A stretch of DNA of 64,000 nucleotides from Bacteroidia bacterium (GTDB lineage: Bacteria; Bacteroidota; Bacteroidia; Bacteroidales; UBA932), in contig SABC01000004.1 in assembly GCA_009929175.1 (NCBI GenBank), positions 1 to 64,000 of the forward strand, given 5' to 3'. The position numbers and the translations under genes were made by a program. Shown here one piece after another: positions 19,644-30,257 of the stretch (position 1 is the stretch's first letter; each line of letters opens with the position of its first letter). The notes under the pieces were generated by a model. That model saw nothing but the letters and a program-made list of their open reading frames with translations. It was not told the DNA's origin and ran no database searches.

Positions 19644-20999
19644 TTGAAAATTCTCCGGATAAAAGGCAACAAATGGTTCAGGTTTGGTATCTGGGCTCTT
19701 TTGTATTTGCTTTGGGTGGTATGGTTTGGCAACTGGTGGTTCCTTTTGGGATTGGCGGTGGTTTTTGACATATTCATCACCCGTAAGGTTAAATGGGCCT
19801 TTTGGAAAAAACATTACAAACCCGGTGAGAAACGAAATTCGTGGCTGGAATGGCTGGATGCCATAATCTTTGCGTTGGTGGTATCTACCTTCATAAAGTC
19901 TTTCTTTTTTGAAGCATATATGATACCTACATCATCCATGGAGAGGACGCTTATGACAGGTGATTACCTGTTTGTCAGCAAACTTTCATACGGACCTAAG
20001 GTTTCCCAGACACCACTCTCGTTCCCTCTTGTGCATAATGTTTTACCTGTCACCGGAGGAGAGTCTTACCTTACCTGGATACAAAATCCCTACAGAAGGC
20101 TCAAAGGATTCTCCAAAGTGAATCGTGACGATATAGTAGTGTTTAATTTTCCACATGGTGATACTGTCCTAAAACAGATCCCCACTGAGGATTATTATAC
20201 ACATGCAAGGATTCACGGAAGGGAGCAGACTATCCGGATGTACGGGCCGGTAGTGGTAAGGCCTGATGATAAAAAGGACAATTACGTCAAACGATGTGTG
20301 GCAATTGCCGGAGATACTCTTAGTATAATCAACGGAAAGGTTCATGTTAACGGAGTTCCCCAAAAGGATTACCCCGGAATACAGAATACCTTTACCGTGA
20401 TAACAAGCGGTGCCCCTGTCAATGCCAGGATAATGGAGAACATGGGACTAAATCCCGAGGAACTATACTTTGATGCTTCGTTGCCAGGGTATACTTCATT
20501 CCCGTTGAACGAAAAAGAATCCAATGAGATATCTGCATTGGGAAATGTTGTAGAGGTCAGGCAGAACATAGATGTCTATCCTCCCGATTTTCCCGATTTC
20601 AAGCTGATGCTTTTTCCGTTCACCGATTCCCTTTCGTACCGTTGGACCAGGGATAACTTTGGTCCCCTGTGGATTCCGGCTCAAGGCGCAACAGTTACCC
20701 TTACACTGGGAAACCTGCCTCTTTACAGACGAATAATTACAGCCTATGAAGGTAATGAATTGGAAGTCAAAGAGGGTGTTATCCATATTAACGGACAACC
20801 AGCAAACAGCTACACATTCAAGATGGATTACTACTTCATGCTAGGAGACAACCGGCACAACTCGCTCGATTCCCGCTATTGGGGTTTTGTTCCCGAGTCA
20901 CATGTGGTTGGATCTCCGGCGGTGATATGGTTCTCAAAGAATCAGTACAAAGCTTTTCCTAGGAGCATCAGATGGAAAAGGATTTTTAAATTTGTGTAA
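19644..20999 (+). CDS. lepB: Signal peptidase I (long Bacteroidota form)
   Basis: YMIPTSSMERTLMTGDYLFVSKLSYGPK (Ser), KRCVAIAGDTL (Lys), YFMLGDNRHNSLDSRYWGFVPE. Confidence 0.95.
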   Translation: MKILRIKGNKWFRFGIWALLYLLWVVWFGNWWFLLGLAVVFDIFITRKVKWAFWKKHYKPGEKRNSWLEWLDAIIFALVVSTFIKSFFFEAYMIPTSSMERTLMTGDYLFVSKLSYGPKVSQTPLSFPLVHNVLPVTGGESYLTWIQNPYRRLKGFSKVNRDDIVVFNFPHGDTVLKQIPTEDYYTHARIHGREQTIRMYGPVVVRPDDKKDNYVKRCVAIAGDTLSIINGKVHVNGVPQKDYPGIQNTFTVITSGAPVNARIMENMGLNPEELYFDASLPGYTSFPLNEKESNEISALGNVVEVRQNIDVYPPDFPDFKLMLFPFTDSLSYRWTRDNFGPLWIPAQGATVTLTLGNLPLYRRIITAYEGNELEVKEGVIHINGQPANSYTFKMDYYFMLGDNRHNSLDSRYWGFVPESHVVGSPAVIWFSKNQYKAFPRSIRWKRIFKFV

Positions 21000-21071
21000 A
21001 TATTTTGGATTAAAAAAAAATATTCACGATATTTGCAACCCTTGAAAAAATATTAAATTCTACGATATAAA

Positions 21072-21314
21072 ATGGCACGAGTTTGTCAAGTTACAGGAAA
21101 AAAGAGGATGATCGGGAACAATGTTTCTCACTCCAAGCGCAGGACCAAGCGTGAGTTTGCCCCAAACCTGCAAAACAAACGCATATGGTTTGCAGAGGAA
21201 CAGAGGTTCATAAACCTTAAGGTTTCGGCCGCAGGGATGCGCACAATCAACAAAAAAGGTCTGAGCGCCGTATTGAAGGAGGCCAAGGCCAAAGGTTTAA
21301 TTAACGTGATATAA
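21072..21314 (+). CDS. rpmB: 50S ribosomal protein bL28
   Basis: MARVCQVTGKKRMIGNNVSHSKRRTKREFAPNLQ. Confidence 0.97.
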   Translation: MARVCQVTGKKRMIGNNVSHSKRRTKREFAPNLQNKRIWFAEEQRFINLKVSAAGMRTINKKGLSAVLKEAKAKGLINVI

Positions 21315-21327
21315 TACATAGAGCAAT

Positions 21328-21510
21328 ATGGCAAAGAAAGGTAACAGGGTTCAGGTTATACTGGAGTGCACCGAACAAAGGGAAAGCGGTGTTCCCGGAA
21401 TTTCCAGGTATATTACTACCAAGAACAAGAAGAATACTACCCAGCGCCTGGAGCGTAAGAAATACAACCCATATCTCAAAAAGGTGACCCTACACCGTGA
21501 GATCAAGTAA
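21328..21510 (+). CDS. rpmG: 50S ribosomal protein bL33
   Basis: [37 protein letters not shown]; no CxxC zinc motif. Confidence 0.96.
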   Translation: MAKKGNRVQVILECTEQRESGVPGISRYITTKNKKNTTQRLERKKYNPYLKKVTLHREIK

Positions 21511-21533
21511 GAAATATTAAAAATTGAGATAAA

Positions 21534-21695
21534 ATGGCAAAGAAAGTAGTTGCTACCTTTGGTGGTACTAAAGGATCAGGAAAAAACAACGTTAAATGCA
21601 TACGCATGGTACGTTCGGAACGTAGCGGTTCCTATGCTTTCAATGAGGAGATGGTTCCCGTTGATGGCGTAAAGGACTTCTTCGCTAAGAAGTAA
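21534..21695 (+). CDS. DUF4295 family protein (probable Bacteroidota-specific ribosomal protein)
   Basis: 53-aa ORF below the track cut-off: MAKKVVATFGGTKGSGKNNVKCIRMVRSERSGSYAFNEEMVPVDGVKDFFAKK; follows rpmB-rpmG. Confidence 0.85.
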   Translation: MAKKVVATFGGTKGSGKNNVKCIRMVRSERSGSYAFNEEMVPVDGVKDFFAKK

Positions 21696-21712
21696 TCTGT
21701 AATAATAGATTT

Positions 21713-21749
21713 AAAAGGCTGGTACATTTAGTTGTACCGGCCTTTTTTT
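21713..21749 (+). terminator. Intrinsic terminator after rpmB-rpmG-DUF4295
   Basis: AAAAGGCTGGTAC-ATTTAGTT-GTACCGGCCTTTTTTT. Confidence 0.8.
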
Positions 21750-21818
21750 GCATAAAGGGCAACTCTCTTTTGGCGGAGTTTGGCATTATTTGTATCTTCG
21801 TAAGTTAATTTTATTCTT

Positions 21819-22778
21819 ATGGCACTATTTGGATTATTTGGCTCAAAATCAAAGGAAGAGAAGAGGGCGTTGGAAGAGGGTCTTGAAAAGACCAAGAGCG
21901 GTATTTTTGACCGGCTGGCCAGGGCAGTAGCAGGGAAATCCAAGGTGGACGATTCTATTCTTGACAGTATAGAGGAGGCTCTTATAGCATCTGACATAGG
22001 GGTTGAGACCACTTTGAGGATTATTGAAAAACTGGAAGAGAGGGTTGCAAAGGATAAGTTCATGAATACTTCTGAACTCAACTCCATACTTAAAGGGGTT
22101 ATTGAGCAGTTGCTGGATATCAGGGACAATGTCGGTGCAACTCCTGATGCTTTTGATTTTTCCAAAAAGCCTTATGTTGTTATGGTAGTCGGGGTAAACG
22201 GTGTCGGTAAAACAACCACCATTGGCAAACTTGCTGCCAGGCTCAGGGAGTCCGGGAAGAGTGTTGTGTTGGGGGCTGCTGATACCTTTAGGGCTGCAGC
22301 TGTCGAACAGCTTGTCATTTGGAGTGAAAGGGCAGGTGTTCCCATCATCAAGCAAAAGATGGGTGCCGATCCTGCATCTGTGGCATTCGATGCTGTTTCG
22401 AGTGCGAAATCGACCGGGGCCGATGTTGTGCTGATTGATACTGCCGGAAGATTGCATAACAAGGTAAACCTTATGAATGAATTGACAAAAATCCGCAATG
22501 TGATGGGGAAGGTGGTTCCAGGTGCTCCCCACGAAGTGTTGTTGGTACTGGATGGCTCAACGGGGCAGAATGCTTACCAGCAGGCAAAAGAATTTACAAA
22601 AGCAACGGAGGTGACTGCATTGGCGGTAACAAAGCTTGACGGTACAGCTAAGGGAGGGGTGGTGATAGGCATTTCGGACCAATTCGGTATTCCTGTCAAG
22701 TTCATCGGTGTGGGAGAGAAGATAGAAGATTTGCAGCTCTTCGACAAAAAGGAGTTTGTTGAGTCGCTGTTCGAATAG
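21819..22778 (+). CDS. ftsY: Signal recognition particle receptor FtsY
   Basis: GVNGVGKTTTIGKLA, DTFRAAAVEQL, DTAGRLHNKVNLMNEL, TKLDGTAKGG. Confidence 0.97.
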   Translation: MALFGLFGSKSKEEKRALEEGLEKTKSGIFDRLARAVAGKSKVDDSILDSIEEALIASDIGVETTLRIIEKLEERVAKDKFMNTSELNSILKGVIEQLLDIRDNVGATPDAFDFSKKPYVVMVVGVNGVGKTTTIGKLAARLRESGKSVVLGAADTFRAAAVEQLVIWSERAGVPIIKQKMGADPASVAFDAVSSAKSTGADVVLIDTAGRLHNKVNLMNELTKIRNVMGKVVPGAPHEVLLVLDGSTGQNAYQQAKEFTKATEVTALAVTKLDGTAKGGVVIGISDQFGIPVKFIGVGEKIEDLQLFDKKEFVESLFE

Positions 22779-22836
22779 GCCAATTCAATGTATTAAACAA
22801 GAATCATAAGAGAAAAATTTTAAAACAACCCTACCA

Positions 22837-25320
22837 ATGAAGATTTCGTACAACTGGTTAAAAAGATATTTGCAAACAGAAATTCCTGTATCACAGATAG
22901 AAGAGATTCTTACTTCAATAGGTCTCGAAGTGGAATCGGTTGAGACAACCGAACAAATCCCCGGAGGGCTGGCCGGTGTATTCACAGGGGAGGTTGTGGA
23001 GTGTGCCAAACATCCCGGAGCAGACAAACTCAGCCTGACAAAGGTTGATGTTGGCAGCGGGGAGCTTTTGAGCATAGTTTGTGGAGCTCCCAACGTTGCT
23101 GCCGGCCAAAAGGTGCTGGTCGCTACTGTGGGTACCGCTCTTACCTTTGCCGGTGGAGAGGTGTTAAAGATAAAAAGGTCAAAGATACGGGGAGAAGAGA
23201 GCATGGGGATGATTTGTGCTGAGGATGAGCTTGGTATAGGGACTTCGCATGATGGGATCATGGTGCTCGATCCGGATACTCCTGTTGGTATCAGTGCCAA
23301 GGAGTTCCTTAAACTGGACAGTGATACCGTTTTCGAGATAGGGCTGACCCCTAACCGCATAGATGCTGCTTCACACATAGGTGTTGCCAGGGACCTTAAT
23401 GCTTACCTTAAGTTCAACGGGATAGGGTGTGAATTTGAAATACCCGGGGTAAATGAATTTGATAACATCCAAAAATCGGAAATAACTAAATCTGCTGACC
23501 TTGAGGTGACAGCTAAGGATGGTGCTCCAAAGTACTACGGCCTTACAATGGATAATGTGAATGTTGCCCCATCTCCGGAGTGGCTTCAAAACGCATTAAG
23601 GGCCATAGGTCTAAGGCCTATCAATAATGTAGTGGATGTGACCAATTTTGTATTGCACGAGACCGGGCATCCTTTGCATGCGTTTGATTATAATAAGATT
23701 GACGGAGGCAAGGTAGTGGTCAGAAGGGCATTTGAGGGAGAGAAATTTGTAACGCTGGACCAGGCAGAGCGGGTTCTGAGTGCAGAGGATCTTATGATTT
23801 GCAATGCAGCGAAACCAATGTGTATTGCAGGAGTTTTCGGTGGGGATGAGTCGGGGGTAACAGCTTCTACAACAAAGGTATTTATTGAGAGTGCCTTTTT
23901 TAATCCGGTTTCTGTCAGGAAGAGTTCAAAGCGTCACAACCTCAAGACCGACGCCTCGTTTCGTTTTGAAAGGGGAGCCGATCCCGATAACGTGGAATTT
24001 GCCTTGAAAAGAGCTGCAATATTATTATCCCTTCTTTCGGGAGCCAGGGTGTGCGGAGAGATTGTAAGGTTTGATGGCGATATCCCTTCCAAGGCTGTGG
24101 CAGAGTTGGATTTCTCCAGGATGGAGAGGTTGATTGGTAAGGAGATAGGGTTAGCAAACATAAAGAAATTATTGGAGCTTTTGGATTTTGATATCCTTTC
24201 AGTCAACGGGGAGGGAGCCAAGGTATCTGTTCCCCGCTACAGGGTAGATGTAACGCGTGAGTGCGATGTGGTGGAAGATATATTGAGGATTTACGGTTAC
24301 AATAATATAGAGTTGCCGCAGAGGATGAGTGCTTCACTGACTCCCGGCTTCAAACCCGATCCAGAAAGAATCCGTACTTTGGCCGCCAATCTTTTAGTCG
24401 ATAACGGGTTTTACGAGATGATGAACAACTCGCTTACAAAGAGTGATTATTATTCCAAACTAAAAACTTATCCCGAGGAGAGTCTGGTGAGGTTGCTCAA
24501 CCCTTTGAGCTCCGATCTTAATGCCATGAGACAGACCTTGCTTCTTAACGGTTTGGAGGTGGTTGCCTATAATGTAAACAGGCAACATACCGAACTCAGG
24601 TTGTTTGAATTTGGGAATGTTTATTCCTTGGAACAGTCTATTGGTAGTTCTAATGATGCCCAGGAACCGGACAAACTGAAAGCCTACAAGGAGAGTTCCC
24701 GTTTATCCATGGTCGTGACAGGGCAGGGCTCCCCTTATTGGAGAGGGAAAAAGGCTCCGGGCAATTATTTCATGCTCAAAGGGTATGTTGAGGCATTGCT
24801 CAAAAGATTCGGTATTGACATCAATGATTTTGAATATGTAGCGGCGCCTGCCGATCTCTTTGAGGAGGGGCTTGCTTTAAAGACAAAAAGCGGCAAGGAG
24901 TTGGGATACTTTGGTACTGTCAGGAAGAGCCTTGCAAAACAGTTTGACATCAAGCAGGATGTTTATGCAGCTGAGCTTAGCTGGGACATGATCCTTACAC
25001 AGGTCAAAAAGAAAAGGGTTCTCTACAGCGAACTGCCTAAATATCCCTCGGTTACAAGGGACTTGGCTTTGCTTGTAGACGAGGCAGTTACTTACTCACA
25101 ATTACGCCAGGCCTCTTTTTCTGCCGAAAGGAAACTGCTCAAAAACGTGGTTTTGTTTGATGTTTACAGAGGTGACAAGATACCTGCAGGTAAAAAACAG
25201 TATGCCTTGAGCTTTACCCTTCAGGACTTGGGAAATACCCTTACCGATAAGGTTGTAGAGGAAGTTATGTCTAAATTGCTGGATACTTTTTCAAAGAATA
25301 TCGGAGCATCATTGAGATAA
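22837..25320 (+). CDS. pheT: Phenylalanyl-tRNA synthetase beta subunit
   Basis: MKISYNWLKRYLQTEIPVSQIEEILTSIGLEVE; tRNA-binding EMAP domain; B3/B4, B5 and C-terminal FDX-ACB domains. Confidence 0.97.
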   Translation: MKISYNWLKRYLQTEIPVSQIEEILTSIGLEVESVETTEQIPGGLAGVFTGEVVECAKHPGADKLSLTKVDVGSGELLSIVCGAPNVAAGQKVLVATVGTALTFAGGEVLKIKRSKIRGEESMGMICAEDELGIGTSHDGIMVLDPDTPVGISAKEFLKLDSDTVFEIGLTPNRIDAASHIGVARDLNAYLKFNGIGCEFEIPGVNEFDNIQKSEITKSADLEVTAKDGAPKYYGLTMDNVNVAPSPEWLQNALRAIGLRPINNVVDVTNFVLHETGHPLHAFDYNKIDGGKVVVRRAFEGEKFVTLDQAERVLSAEDLMICNAAKPMCIAGVFGGDESGVTASTTKVFIESAFFNPVSVRKSSKRHNLKTDASFRFERGADPDNVEFALKRAAILLSLLSGARVCGEIVRFDGDIPSKAVAELDFSRMERLIGKEIGLANIKKLLELLDFDILSVNGEGAKVSVPRYRVDVTRECDVVEDILRIYGYNNIELPQRMSASLTPGFKPDPERIRTLAANLLVDNGFYEMMNNSLTKSDYYSKLKTYPEESLVRLLNPLSSDLNAMRQTLLLNGLEVVAYNVNRQHTELRLFEFGNVYSLEQSIGSSNDAQEPDKLKAYKESSRLSMVVTGQGSPYWRGKKAPGNYFMLKGYVEALLKRFGIDINDFEYVAAPADLFEEGLALKTKSGKELGYFGTVRKSLAKQFDIKQDVYAAELSWDMILTQVKKKRVLYSELPKYPSVTRDLALLVDEAVTYSQLRQASFSAERKLLKNVVLFDVYRGDKIPAGKKQYALSFTLQDLGNTLTDKVVEEVMSKLLDTFSKNIGASLR

Positions 25321-25339
25321 AAATAATATGGGAGTAATC

Positions 25340-26212
25340 ATGCAGGTTGTGGGAAGGTTCTTCTCTTTGGTGAAATTTTCCCATACCCTCTTTGCCATGC
25401 CTTTTGCTCTAATCGGTTTTGTACTGGCATTGACAACCACTGGAAACCCTTTTACACTAAGGCTGTTTTTGTTGGTACTGCTGGCAATGGTATCGGCCAG
25501 GAATGCAGCCATGGGGTTCAACCGTTACCTGGACAGGGATATAGATGCCCTTAATCCGAGGACCAGCAGCAGGGAGATACCTGCCGGGATCATATCTGCA
25601 AGGAGTGCTCTGGTTTTTGTAATTGCCAATTCCATCGTTTTTCTCCTGTCAGCATTCTTTATAAACCAACTTAGTTTTGTATTATCTTTCCCGGCTTTGG
25701 GGGTTTTACTGGGATACAGCTATATGAAGAGAGTCTCTGCACTCAGCCATTATGTGTTGGGGATAGCACTTGCGATTGCTCCTACGGGTGCTTATATTGC
25801 AGTGGCAGGCAGTTTTGACATGGCACCGGTTATACTCTCTTTCCTGGTTCTTTTTTGGGTAAGCGGGTTTGATATAATATACTCGCTTGCAGATGCAGGT
25901 TTTGACCGGGAGCACTCACTCCATTCGGTCCCGGGAACATTTGGTGTAAAAAATGCCCTGCGGATTTCATCGGCAGGGCATCTGATGGTGCTTCCCTTTT
26001 TGGCCTGGTTCTATTTATTGGTTAACAGTGTGGCTAATTTGCTGGGCTGGATCTATTTTTTCGGTGCTGTGGTTTTTTTGGTGTTGTTGCTGTGGCAACA
26101 CCTGATTGTTTCGTCCAGGGACTTAAGCAGGGTAAATGCTGCATTCTTTACCGCGAACGGGGTTGCGTCTGTCTTGTTTGCACTGTTTACCATCGCCGAC
26201 CTATTGTTCTGA
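25340..26212 (+). CDS. UbiA-family polyprenyltransferase (MqnP/4-hydroxybenzoate polyprenyltransferase-like)
   Basis: FNRYLDRDIDALNPRTSSREIPAG and DIIYSLADAGFDREHSLHSVP Asp-rich motifs; multi-TM; start may be 25328. Confidence 0.88.
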   Translation: MQVVGRFFSLVKFSHTLFAMPFALIGFVLALTTTGNPFTLRLFLLVLLAMVSARNAAMGFNRYLDRDIDALNPRTSSREIPAGIISARSALVFVIANSIVFLLSAFFINQLSFVLSFPALGVLLGYSYMKRVSALSHYVLGIALAIAPTGAYIAVAGSFDMAPVILSFLVLFWVSGFDIIYSLADAGFDREHSLHSVPGTFGVKNALRISSAGHLMVLPFLAWFYLLVNSVANLLGWIYFFGAVVFLVLLLWQHLIVSSRDLSRVNAAFFTANGVASVLFALFTIADLLF

Positions 26213-28009
26213 CCTGTAAACCGGATATCGGTTGGCATCAGCCTCTATTCCTTCCCTTACTTTATCCATGAAGAATTGCAATATGGCCCTTGGGTTTGAT
26301 GCAAACTCTTTGTCTCCGGCTTTTTTCTTTTCGAATTCTGTCTTTAGCACTGGATCCTTCTCCATCATTTCACGTCCCTTTACCTCCATGTAGCTGAGGC
26401 TGATCCAAAATTCGGTGGGAGGGGCCACATATGAGTTGTAGAATCCCCAGTATACAAGGGATGTGGAGGATTTAGGTTCAAGCATGTGGGCAATCACCCT
26501 GATTTTGGGCTGGGCTGTATGGACAACAACATCGCCCTTGAAGCATTTGACGGATTCTGTTTGTTGGCTGTACCCTGTCTCCAGTGTAATGCGACCTTCG
26601 TATGGCCTGGGTGACCATTTGGGGTTATGGAAGCGGTATGTTACCAGCTCCATTATGGTGTCTTTTTCCAGCCGGGTATATTTGATTGAATGGATATCCA
26701 GGAGTTCTATGGTTTGGAGTTGCTCCCTGGGAATGATATAGGCCTTTGGTATGCTGACTTTATCCTCTTCTTTGTATGAGTGTACATAAGGCATGTTGTA
26801 AGTTACAGGGGCTGTGCGGTCGGAATATGTCCACAGGGCACCGCTCATGTCACTGGTTTGGGTCCTGGACCTCCATGCGAGGAAATCTACCATATGGAAC
26901 TTTGTGGAGTCGTGTATATAATTTAGGGTGAGGGAATCCTTGCGCATATAGGTGCGAGCAGAGAACTCATCGGCTCTGGCTGCGCTTTCCTTGAGGGAGT
27001 GGTTGTTTTGCCCGACAATTTCCAGAGAGTGGAGCAGGATCTGGTATGCTGCCTGTACCCTCTCTTTGTAAGGTTTGTAAATATGGTTCTCCACCAACAG
27101 TCCTACACGGTTGTTTGCGTAGGCATATCCGTTGGAGTATTGGGGAGCAAAATTGGAGGGGAGCAAAACAGAGGCAGAGTCCCTGTAGCTGGTGTACTCA
27201 AGGTAAGGGAATATGGGATAGCCGGACTCCTCCATCTTTTTGTTGAGCTCTTTTTCGTATATGTTTTTGCTCCAATCTTGCATCGGGGGGGCAAGGTAAC
27301 CGCACTGGTCCAGGCCGTATGTGCTCACATACTGGAAGTCCGCTCCATTGGTCACATGGATGTCTATGAAAAGCTCCGGCATCCATTGGTTGTATAGTTT
27401 TAGGAGTGCACGGGTCTCCGGGGCATCTGCCTTAATGAAGTCACGGTTCATGTTGTATCGTTGGGCTGTGAACCTGGAACCCACCTCCTGCGGGCCATTT
27501 TGGTTGATACGGTAGTGAGTCCCGAAATCTTCGTGGCCGTCGGGATTGATTATCGGGATAAACAGGAGTGAAACACTGTCCAGAATGCCTGGATATTTGT
27601 TGTAGATGGCTATGTCCCTGATGAGCATCAGCCCGGCATCTTTGCCATCGGGTTCCCCTGCATGTATGGCCGCCTCTGCAAGTATCACTGAGCGTCCATT
27701 TTTTCTGATTTTGACGGGATCTGTAAGACCATCCTTATCCAGTATAATAAGCGGGATCTCCCGCCCCTGGGGGGATGTTCCTGCAGAGGCGAAGTTAACT
27801 TTGCGGGAGTTTTGGGCCAGCAACCGGCAGTAATCTACGGTTTGGGCGTAACGGGGGGTCCTGTCAAAGTTGTTTTGTTCGTAATAGGTAAGGAACTTTT
27901 CCTGTGTGGCGGAATCTTGTCCGGTTCCTTCATAAACACCGGATCCTGTGCATGAGAGTATAGCCGATATAGCTATGAGGGATCCGGATATCAATTTGTT
28001 TATTCTCAT
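26201..28009 (-). CDS. M14 family zinc carboxypeptidase-like lipoprotein
   Basis: Lipobox-like AILSCTG; AEAAIHAGEPDGKDAG, PIINPDGHEDF, FIDIHVTNGADFQY. Confidence 0.85.
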   Translation of the reverse strand: MRINKLISGSLIAISAILSCTGSGVYEGTGQDSATQEKFLTYYEQNNFDRTPRYAQTVDYCRLLAQNSRKVNFASAGTSPQGREIPLIILDKDGLTDPVKIRKNGRSVILAEAAIHAGEPDGKDAGLMLIRDIAIYNKYPGILDSVSLLFIPIINPDGHEDFGTHYRINQNGPQEVGSRFTAQRYNMNRDFIKADAPETRALLKLYNQWMPELFIDIHVTNGADFQYVSTYGLDQCGYLAPPMQDWSKNIYEKELNKKMEESGYPIFPYLEYTSYRDSASVLLPSNFAPQYSNGYAYANNRVGLLVENHIYKPYKERVQAAYQILLHSLEIVGQNNHSLKESAARADEFSARTYMRKDSLTLNYIHDSTKFHMVDFLAWRSRTQTSDMSGALWTYSDRTAPVTYNMPYVHSYKEEDKVSIPKAYIIPREQLQTIELLDIHSIKYTRLEKDTIMELVTYRFHNPKWSPRPYEGRITLETGYSQQTESVKCFKGDVVVHTAQPKIRVIAHMLEPKSSTSLVYWGFYNSYVAPPTEFWISLSYMEVKGREMMEKDPVLKTEFEKKKAGDKEFASNPRAILQFFMDKVREGIEADANRYPVYRSEQ

Positions 28010-28043
28010 TGGTTATAGTTTAAATTTGGTTACCAAAGATAAC

Positions 28044-28083
28044 AAAAAACGCAAACCCTTATTGAATAAAAGTTTGCGTTTTT
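28044..28083 (-). terminator. Intrinsic terminator downstream of eno
   Basis: AAAAAACGCAAAC-loop-GTTTGCGTTTTT. Confidence 0.75.
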
Positions 28084-28122
28084 AAAAATGAACTTATTGT
28101 AAAGTTCTTGTTATAGTGCGGA

Positions 28123-29403
<1,281 letters not shown>

Positions 29404-29443
29404 TTAGATGTTAATTGATTTTATTACTTGTATCCTGTTACTT

Positions 29444-30160
29444 CTAGTCTTTGAGCATGTATTCCACAGTGCTTACAACCCTGATGGTTTTTATATGGGG
29501 AGTGTTGGCATCCCTGTCCGAGATTGTGAACTGGCCCTGGCTGGCCCTTTTTATTTTACCCAGCTTGCTGTCGGAATCCTTTGCAAACTTTTGGGCAGAA
29601 GCCCTTGCGTTTTTGGTGGCTTCTTCTATCATTGCAGGTTTTATGTCGTTGAGAAGGGTATAAAAATATTGTGTCTGGTACTGGTAGTCACCCGCCAGCA
29701 AAGCCACCCCGTGAGCAAGCAGTTCGGATTGGCCGGAGGCTATTTCCCTTACGAGGTCCACCTTTTGTGATGTGACCGTGATAATGCTTGTTATATTATA
29801 TCTGTAGGGTGAAGGCTGGCTTTGGTACCTTTCGGCATTCATGTCAATGATAGAAGGTGCAGAAATGCTGATCTCCTCCTCTTCCAGTCCTTTGGACTTC
29901 AAATATGAAATTATTTTTTCGTTTTTGGTGTTTATCTCTTTGTAGAGCATTGTAAGGTCGTTTCCTATCTCTTTGTATACAACAGGCCATACAACCTTAT
30001 TGGCAGGAACCTCCAGCTCTGCAAGCCCTTTTACGTTAACAACCCTGTCGTATGACTTGAAGGATGTTACGGCACTTTTAATGAAAACTCCCAGGAATAT
30101 CAGCCCCAACATAATGAATATACCGGGGAACAACGATTTTTCAGAAACTTTACTTCCCAT
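29444..30160 (-). CDS. SIMPL domain (DUF541) protein
   Basis: N-terminal TM then VVNVKGLAELEVPANKVVWPVVYKEIG... typical SIMPL domain. Confidence 0.85.
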   Translation of the reverse strand: MGSKVSEKSLFPGIFIMLGLIFLGVFIKSAVTSFKSYDRVVNVKGLAELEVPANKVVWPVVYKEIGNDLTMLYKEINTKNEKIISYLKSKGLEEEEISISAPSIIDMNAERYQSQPSPYRYNITSIITVTSQKVDLVREIASGQSELLAHGVALLAGDYQYQTQYFYTLLNDIKPAMIEEATKNARASAQKFAKDSDSKLGKIKRASQGQFTISDRDANTPHIKTIRVVSTVEYMLKD

Positions 30161-30257
30161 AATTTTGTTTAAATTTGTAAGCTATTCTTGTACTACGGTG
30201 CAAATTTAGCAAAGCTTTTTTAATTTTATGTAACCCGATAATAGCAAAATTCAAGCC

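Noticed and set aside
21072-21510. bL28/bL33 without zinc-binding CxxC motifs considered as zinc-stress paralogues
   Set aside because: They sit in the primary ribosomal locus and C-minus forms are common; no Zur-like site was evident.
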